Positions 22,201 to 31,200 of a stretch of DNA of 62,000 bases are shown in pieces; position 1 is the first letter of the stretch, and each line of letters begins with the position of its first letter. The stretch covers positions 1 to 62,000 of the forward strand of contig CAJNDS010000081.1 in the NCBI GenBank assembly GCA_905221605.1. The letters run 5' to 3'. This DNA comes from Symbiodinium natans (taxonomy: Eukaryota > Sar > Dinophyceae > Suessiales > Symbiodiniaceae). The translations under genes and the position numbers were made by a program. A model generated the notes under the pieces. It saw only the letters and a list, made by a program, of their open reading frames with translations. It was not told the DNA's origin and did not search any database.

Positions 22201-25200
22201 CAAAAATAAGGCAAAGAGAAGATGGTGCCGTTTTCATCTCACCTCTCGTTCTTATCTTCCTCTTCTCTGGTTCTTTTCCCTGTGAAATAAAAAAACAAAA
22301 GGAAGGACAATGAACATATAAAGGAACCCGTTTTCGTTTTCCGTTTGGGCACAAGGAAAAAAACAGAGGCGATAGGGCGAGAGGAGGGGTTTGCTGAAGC
22401 ATGGGGAGGGTGTACGGGCAAGGGGCCAACTCCGCCCACTTCCCCCATCCATTGAAAGAGGAAAAGGAACAGGGCCTCCATTCCCCTCTTATTCTTCCTT
22501 TCTTGCGTTTTTGTCGTTTAGAAGGGAACAGGAGAAGAGGAGGGAGAGAGAAGGAGAGAGGAGACATAAAAAGGGTTGCATTTTTAATGGGAAGAGCAAA
22601 GAAAAGACCAGAAGAGAGATGATGGGAGAAGAGGGGGAGACAAAACAAGGCGCACAGAAAATGGGCAGATAAGAAGAGAGGAAAGGGAATGACCAAGTAC
22701 AATGAGGAGTTCTTCAATTTCCCTCCCTATCTCTTATGTTACTTTTCCTTCTTGTGGGGTGTCCCTTTTTCTCTTGAAGATGCAGAAAACGATTGAAAAG
22801 GACACCCGTTCCATCGCCCATATGTAGGGAAAAAGAGAGAGAATCATGAGCATCAGCTGGGCTTGCTGCCAATCCAACATGGGCGTCCCTTTTAATCGCA
22901 TTCTGTGTCCTTTTTTCTCGCTTGAAGATGCAGAAAACGATCCAAAAGCACATCTGTTGGAGGAAGAGAGAAGGAGAGAGGAGAGATACCAAGGATTGCA
23001 TATTTAATGGGAAGAGCAAGGAAGAGAATAGAAGACAGATGAATAGAGAAGATGGCGCTCTTCTTTATCTATTCTCTCTCCCTTGTTTCTCCCTTCCCTC
23101 TTTCTTTTCGAAATGAGAAAAACAAAAAGGAAGAACTATGAGAAGGAGAAGAGTAAGGAAAGGAACAGAAGAGATAGGCCGAGAGGATGAATATGATGGA
23201 GTATTATGGAAAGGCTCACGCGCAAGGAGTCACCCTCTGCTTACCTTTTCACTGCTTTATCATATGAGTTCCTTTCTTGTGTTTTATCAGTTAAAAGGAA
23301 GCGGAAGAAGAGAAGGGAAAGGGAAGTGAGAGAGGAAAGATAACAAGGATGCTATGTTTCCCGAAGCGTGCTGCAAGGAATAGAAGAGACAGGAAGCAAG
23401 GAGACGGAATCACAAAATAAGGCGCAAAGCTGTACATATCATCTCTCCCTTGTCTCTCCCTATTCCCTTTCGAACTAGAAAAAACCATTCTTGCTTTTCA
23501 CAGATAGGTTCCCTCTCTCCTCTTCAGGAAATCCCCTTTCCCTTATGTTGCTTTTTGAAGCGAATAAGAAAAATAGCAGATAAGAAGAGAGGAAAGGGTC
23601 AATTTCCCTCCCTATCTCTTATGTTGCTTTTCCTTCTTGTGGGGTGTCCCTGTTTCTCTTGAAGATGCAGAAAACGATTGAAAAGGACACCCGTTCCATC
23701 GCCCATGTGTAGGGAAAGAGAGAGAATCATGAGCATCAGCTGGGCTTGCTGCCAATCCAACATGGGCGTCCCTTTTAATCGCAGTCTGTGTCCTTTTTTC
23801 TCGCTTGAAGATGCAGAAAACGATCCAAAAGCACATCTGTTGGAGGAAGAGAGAAGGAGAGAGGAGAGATACCAAGGATTGCATATTTAATGGGAAGAGC
23901 AAGGAAGAGAATAGAAGACAGATGAATAGAGAAGAGGGAGAGACAAAACAAGGCGCAGAGAAGATGGCACTCTTCTTTATCTATTCTCTCTCCCTTGTTT
24001 CTCCCTTCCCTCTTTCTTTTCGAAATGAGAAAAACAAAAAGGAAGAACTATGAGAAGGAGAAGAGTAAGGAAAGGAACAGAAGAGATAGGCCGAGAGGAT
24101 GAATATGATGGAGTATTATGGAAAGGCTCACGCGCAAGGAGTCACCCTCTGCTTACCTTTCCACTGCTTTATCATATGAGTTCCTTTCTTGTGTTTTATC
24201 AGCAGAAGAGAAGGGAAAAGCAAAAATTGAGCCCAACATTTTAGGACCAGGGCTTGCGATCTGACTCTTTGGAGCAAAAATCGATTCCAAAATCTTAGGG
24301 ACCAGGGCTTGCGATGTTACTCTTTGGAGCAAGAAATGAGCCCAAAATCTTAAAGACCGGGGCTTGCGATTTCACCTTTTGGAGCAAATACTGGGCCCAA
24401 AATCTTAGGGACCAGGGCTTGCAATTTGACTCCGTGGAGCACAAATCGACCCCGAAATCTTAGGGACCAGGGCTTGCGATTTGACTCTGTGGAGCACAAA
24501 TCGACCCCGAAAACTTAGGGACCAGGGCTTGCGATTTGACTCTTTGGAGCAAAAATCGACCCAAAAATCTAAGGGACCAGGGCTTGCGATTTTACTCTTT
24601 GGCGCAAAAACTGGGCCCCAAATCTTAGGGACCAGGGCTTGCGATGTCACTCTTTGGAGCAAAATTGAACCCAAAGTCTTAGGGACCAGGGCTTGCGATT
24701 TGACTCTTTGGAGCAAAAACTGGGCCCAAAATCTTAGGGAGCAGGGTTTGCGATTTGACTCTTTGGAGCAAAAACTGGGCCCCAAATCTTAGGGACCAGG
24801 GCTTGCGGTTTGACTCTTTGGAGCAAAAATTGAACCCAAAATCTTAGGGACCAGGGCTTGCGATTTGACTCTTTGAACCAAAAACTGGGCCCAAAATCTT
24901 AGGGACAAGGGCTTGCGATGTCACTCTTGGAGCAAAAAATGAACCCAAAATCTTAGGGACCAGGGCTTGCGATTTGACTCTTTGGAGCAAAAACTGGGCC
25001 CCAAATCTTAGGGACCAGGGCTTGCGATTTGACTCTTTGGAGCAACTGGGCCCAAGATCTTAGGGACCAGGGCTTGCGATGTCACTCTTTTGGGCAAGAA
25101 ATGAGCCCAAAATCTTAGGGAGCAGGGCTTGCGATTTGACCCTTTGGAGCAAAAACTGTGCCCCAAATCTTAGGGACCAGGGCTTGCGGTTTGACTCTGT

Positions 25201-28200
25201 GGAGCAAAAATTGAACCCGAAATCTTCGGGACCAGGGCTTGCGATTTGACTCTTCGGAGCAAGAAATGAGCCCAAAATCTTAAGGACCAGGGCTTGCTTT
25301 GGAGCAAAAAACTGAGTCCAAAATCTTAGGGACCAGGGCTTGCGATTTGACTCTTTGGAGCAAAAACTGGGCCCCAAATAATAGGGACCAGGGCTTGCGA
25401 TGTTACTCTTTGGGGCAAGAAATGAGCCCAAAATCTTAGGGACCAGGGCTTGCGATGTTACTCTTTGGGAGCTCAAAATCTTAGGGACCAGGGCTTGCGA
25501 TGTCACTTTTTGGAGCAAAAACTGTGCCCTAGTATTGGGGGGAGGAGGGCTCGTGATTTAGTATTGGGAGGAGGCCCGGGCTCGTAAATTAGTATTGGGG
25601 GGAGGCCCGGGCTCGTGATTTAGTATTGCGGGAGGCCCGGGCTCGTGATTTAGTATTGGGGGGAGGCCCGGGCTCGTGATTTAGTATTGGGGGGAGGCCC
25701 GGCCTCGTAATTTGGAGGCCCGGGCTCGTGATTTAGCCCGGGCTCGTGATTTAGTATTGGGGGGAGGCCCGGGCTCGTGATTTAGTATTGCGGGAAGGCC
25801 CGGGCTCGTAATTTAGTATTGGGGGGGGGCCCGGGCTCGTGATTTAGTATTGGGGGGAGGCCCGGGCTCGTGGTTTAGTATTGGGGGAGGAGGATGCCCC
25901 AGCCCCCACCCCCCATTTGGAAATAAATGAATTACTTGAATTAATTGAAATAATTGAATTAATTCAATTAATTCAATTAATTGATTTATTTCCAAAGGGG
26001 AGGTGGAATTAATTTAATTAATTGAATTAATTCAATTATTTCAATTAATTCAAGTAATTCATTTATTTCCAAATGGGGGGGATTCCCCAGCCCCCACCCC
26101 CCCCCTTTGGAAATAAATGAATTAATTCAATTAATTGAATTAATTGAATTAATTCAATTAATTCAATAATTCAATTAATTCAATTAATTCAATTAATTCA
26201 ATTAATTCAATTAATTCATTTATTTCCAAAGGGGAGGTGGAATTAATTGAATTAATTGAAATTTCTTAATTCAATTAATTCAATTAATTCATTTATTTCC
26301 AAATGGGGGGGATTCCCCAGCCCCCACCCCCCCTCCCCTTTGGAAATAAATGAATTAATTGAATTAATTGAATTAATTGAATTAATTGAATTAATTGAAT
26401 TAATTGAATTAATTGAATTAATTGAAATTCAATTAATTCAATTAATTCAATTAATTCATTTATTTCCAAAGGGGAGGTGGAATTAATTGAATTAGTTGAA
26501 TTAATTCAATTATTTCAATTAATTCAATTAATTCAATTAATTCATTTATTTCCAAAGGGGGGGGAGGGGTGGGGGCTGGGGAATCCCCCCATTTGGAATT
26601 AATTGAATTAATTGAATTAATTGAATTAATTGAATCAATTCAATTAATTGAATTAATTCAATTAATTCAATTAATTCAATTAATTCCACCCCCCCCCTTT
26701 GGAAATAAATGAATTAATTGAATTAATTGAATTAATTGAAATTCAATTAATTCAATTAATTCCATTAATTCAATTAATTCAATTATTTCAATTATTTCAT
26801 TTATTTCCAAAGGGGGGGGGGTGGGGGCTGGGGAATCCCCCCCATTTGGAAATGAATGAACTAATTGAACGAAATTATTTAAACTATCGCGGCTCGATTT
26901 GGCCAAATTTTGCCGGGCAGCTTGCGGGCAAAATTTGGCCAAATCGGGCTGCTCTTCGTATGTCATGAGAAATGCGCGGCTCGATTTGGCCAAATTTTGC
27001 CCGGAGGCTGCCCGGCAAAATTTGGCCAAATCGAGCCGCGCATTTCTCAGCGCGTACGACGAGCAGCTCGATTTGGCCAAATTTTGCCCGCAGACTTCCC
27101 GGCAAAATTTGGCCAAACCGAGCCGCGATAGTTTAAATAATTTCGGTCCTCCAGAAAGGCGCGGCTCGATTTGGCCAGATTTTGCCGGGCAGTCTGCGGG
27201 CAAAATTTGGCCAAATCGGGCTGCTCGTCGAACGCGATGAGAAATGCGCGGCTCGATTTGGCCAAAATTTGCCGGGCAGCCTCCGGGCAAAATTTGGCCA
27301 AATCGAGCCGCGCCTTTCTGAAGGCCCGAAATTTTTAAACTATCGCGGCTCGATTTGGCCAAATTTTGCCGGGCAGCTTCCGGGCAAAATTTGGCCAAAT
27401 CGGGCTGCCCTTCGTATGCGATGAGAAATGCGTGGCTCGATTTGGCCAAATTTTGCCCGGAGGCTGCCCGGCAAAACTTGGCCAAATCGAGCCGCGATAG
27501 TTTAAATAATTTCGGGCCTCCAGAAAGGCGCGGCTCGATTTGGCCAAATTTTGCCGGGCAGCCTCCGGGCAAAATTTGGCCAAATCGAGCTGGGGGGGTG
27601 GGGTCTGGGGAATCCCCCCCATTTGGAAATAAAAGAATTAATTGAACTAATTGAATTAATTCCAATTAATTCAATTAATTCAATTAATTCAATTAATTAA
27701 ATTAGTTCAATTAATTCCACCCCCCCTTTGGAAATAAATGAATTAATTGAATTAATTGAATTAATTGAATTAATTGAATTAATTGAATTAATTGAATTAA
27801 TTGAATTAATTGAATTAATTCAATTAATTCAATTAATTCAATTAATTCAATTAATTCATTTATTTCCAAAGGGGGGGTGGAAATTTCCAAAGGGGGGGAG
27901 GGGTGGGGGCTGGGGAATCCCCCCCATTTGGAAATAAATGAATTAATTGAATTAATTGAATTAATCGAAATAATTCAACTAATTCAATTAATTCAATTAA
28001 TTCATTTATTTCCAAAGGGGAGGTGGAATTCATTGAATTAATTGAATTAATTCCAATTAATTCAATTAATTCAATTAATTCAATTATTTCCAAAGGGGGG
28101 GGTTCAATTAATTCAATTAATTCAATTAATTCAATTAATTCAATTAATTCAATTAATTCAATTAATTCAATTAATTCAATTAATTCAATTAATTCAATTA

Positions 28201-31200
28201 ATTCAATTAATTCAATTAATTCAATTATTTCCAAAGGGGGTGTTCAATTAATTCAATTAACTCAATTAGTTCAATTAATTCAACTGATTCAATTAATTCC
28301 ACCCCCCCCCCCCTTTGGAAATAAATGAATTAATTGAATTAATTGAGTAAATTCATTAAATTCCAGGGGGAAAGTGGAAATTAAGGAATTTAATGAATTA
28401 AATTCTGTCTGTGCAACCCTACAGGACCTAAAATAGGGTCTATTTGGAACATGGCTCTTGTGAATAAGGATACGTTTTGGGGCCTGTTTTCCTCTTGTAA
28501 ATACGATTCCCAGCTTCCAAATAGACCCTATTTAAGCTGCACACGCCCCCACCCCCCCCTTTGGAAATAAATGAATTCATTCAATTGAATTAATTCAATT
28601 AATTCAATTAATTCAATTAATTCATTTATTTCCAAAGGGGAGGTGGAATTAATTGAATTAATTGAATTAATTTAATTATTTCAATTAATTCAATTAATTN
28701 NNNNNNNNNNNNNNNNNNNNNNNNNNNNNNNNNNNNNNNNNNNNNNNNNNNNNNNNNNNNNNNNNNNNNNNNNNNNNNNNNNNNNNNNNNNNNNNNNNNG
28801 GCCAAATTTTGCCGGGAGCTCGAGGCAAATTCTCGTCTCTTGGCCCAAAAAAAAAAAAAAATCGAGCCGCGCCTTTCTGAAGGCCCGAATTTTTTAAACT
28901 ATCGCGGCTCGATTTGGCCAAATTTTGCCGGGCAGCTTCCGGGCAAAATTTGGCCAAATCGGGCTGCCCTTCGTATGCGATGAGAAATGCGTGGCTCGAT
29001 TTGGCCAAATTTTGCCCGGAGGCTGCCCGGCAAAATTTGGCCAACTCGAGCCGCGATAGTTTAAATAATTTCGGGCCTCCAGAAAGGCGCGGCTCGATTT
29101 GGCCAAATTTTGCCGGGCAGCCTCCGGGCAAAATTTGGCCAAATCGAGCTGGGGGGGTGGGGTCTGGGGAACCCCCCCCATTTGGAAATAAATGAATTAA
29201 TTGAATTAATTGAACTAATTGAATTAATTCAATTAATTAAATTAATTCAATTAATTCCACCCCCCCTTTGGAAAATGAAAATTGAATTAATTGAAATAAT
29301 TGAATTAATTGAATTAATTCAATTAATTCAATTAATTCATTTATTTCCAAAGGGGGGGAGGGGTGGGGGCTGGGGAATCCCCCCCATTTGGAAATAAATG
29401 AATTAATTGAATTAATTGAATTAATCGAAATAATTCAACTAATTCAATTAATTCAATTAATTCATTTATTTCCAAAGGGGAGGTGGAATTAATTGAATTA
29501 ATTGAATTAATTCCAATTAATTCAATTAATTCAATTAATTCAATTAATTCAATTAATTCAATAATTCAATTAATTCAATTAATTCAATTAATTCAATTAA
29601 TTCAATTAATTCAATTAATTCATTTATTTCCAAAGGGGGGGGTTCAATTAATTCAATTAATTCAATTAATTCAACTAATTCAATTAATTCCACCCCCCCC
29701 TTTGGAAATAAATGAATTAATTGAATTAATTGATTAAATTCATTAAATTCCAGGGGGAAAGTGGAAATTAAGGAATTTAATGAATTAAATTCTGTCTGTG
29801 CAACCCTACAGGACCTAAAATAGGGTCTATTTGGAACATGGCTCTTGTGAATAAGTATACGTTTTGGGGCCTGTTTTCCTCTTGTAAATACGATTCCCAG
29901 CTTCCAAATAGACCCTATTTAAGCTGCACACCCCCCCCCCCCCCCCCCTACCCTGCCTAGACCTACCACACCCCGTCCCAATTCACCCGAACATTCCCTA
30001 ATTAAATCATTGCCTTCACCCCACGTGATGCAGCTTTGCCACCATTTCTGTCCTAAAGCCTACCTTTTCCCATGCCCTAGCCCTTGCCCTGGCGTGCCTG
30101 ACCGATTGGGTGCACAGACTTGTAGGTTGCCGGGCCGGGCCCAACAAACCCCACCCCACCCTCCTGAAAACATCTGAAAAAACAGCCCTTGGCCAGTTTA
30201 GTTTAGTGGGTGGGACATTGTTGATGGAACTAGGGCTTTTCTGGCTGCAGACAAGTGGTCTGAGGCAAAGTCCAAGTCTCCCAAGAAGGGAAAAGGCTCT
30301 GACGAGGAAGGTGAGGAGGAGGAGGCGCGACACAGAGAAGGGTCCCTGAGTCAGCCTGAGTGTCTTGCTGGTTGCTGTTCGCGCGATTTTTGTGGGGTCG
30401 CTCAAGCATGGGCAACAGCGATTCTTCCGTAAAGGCTGCTGCAGGCAAAATGCTGCCTGACTAACGACTGTCACAAGATAAAGATTTATTTCTTGATGCC
30501 CTTCACCTCTTTAACGGATCTGAATGCCGTGTTTCATCGAGTCGCTGTGTGTGTAAAGGAAGATGAGGAAGACGATGAGCTGGCTTCTCAGGCTTCTTAG
30601 TTTGCGACAGTGGTAGCAGTGCTACATGCGGAACCACAGTCTCCCAAGACAGAGTCAGTTTCGCGTTGAAGGGTGCTGGACGCTTGGCTCTCCACTCGAC
30701 TGCACTGGAGTTGCCACTGTGTTTGGCTTTGTCTAAGGTTTGCTCCGAACTGTTTTCAGATTCTCGGCGTTGATGCCTGGACACTCAGCTGACCGGTCCA
30801 ACAGGCACAAAACCACACAGTGAGACAGTGAACCTGACCCTAAAGCATCCACAAGGAGGGGTTCATCGAAGTCCGTAGGTTCTCCCTCCCCCTATGGACC
30901 CCCTATACGCTGAATTGCGTCTGTGAAGCTTTGCTGGCTTCTGGGCCTTCTGCGGACCGTGACTCCCTACGAACATTGGTTGGGGATGGGGTTCATAGGG
31001 AGGGGGTGGCAGGGCCGCCCATGAAAGTCCAAAGATTTCTATGAGTGTATGATCCGATTCACAGGGCCCCACAGGGGCCCATAGGGGTCCGTAAACCGAG
31101 GGTAGGAGAATGCTCGGAGAATGGAGCAGTTGTGAGTGGTCAGAGGTTTGAGCTTGAACGCATGTTTGCAAGTGGGGTGACTGTCTACTTACTGGAGTTT

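Noticed and set aside
24405-25518. 126- to 152-codon frames in the 57-bp satellite
   Set aside because: Artefact of a repeat unit divisible by three.
26676-27665. 329-codon minus-strand frame, and similar frames on both strands to 29200
   Set aside because: Produced by the palindrome and AATT arrays; both strands of a palindrome give the same repeated peptide (FGQILPG type).
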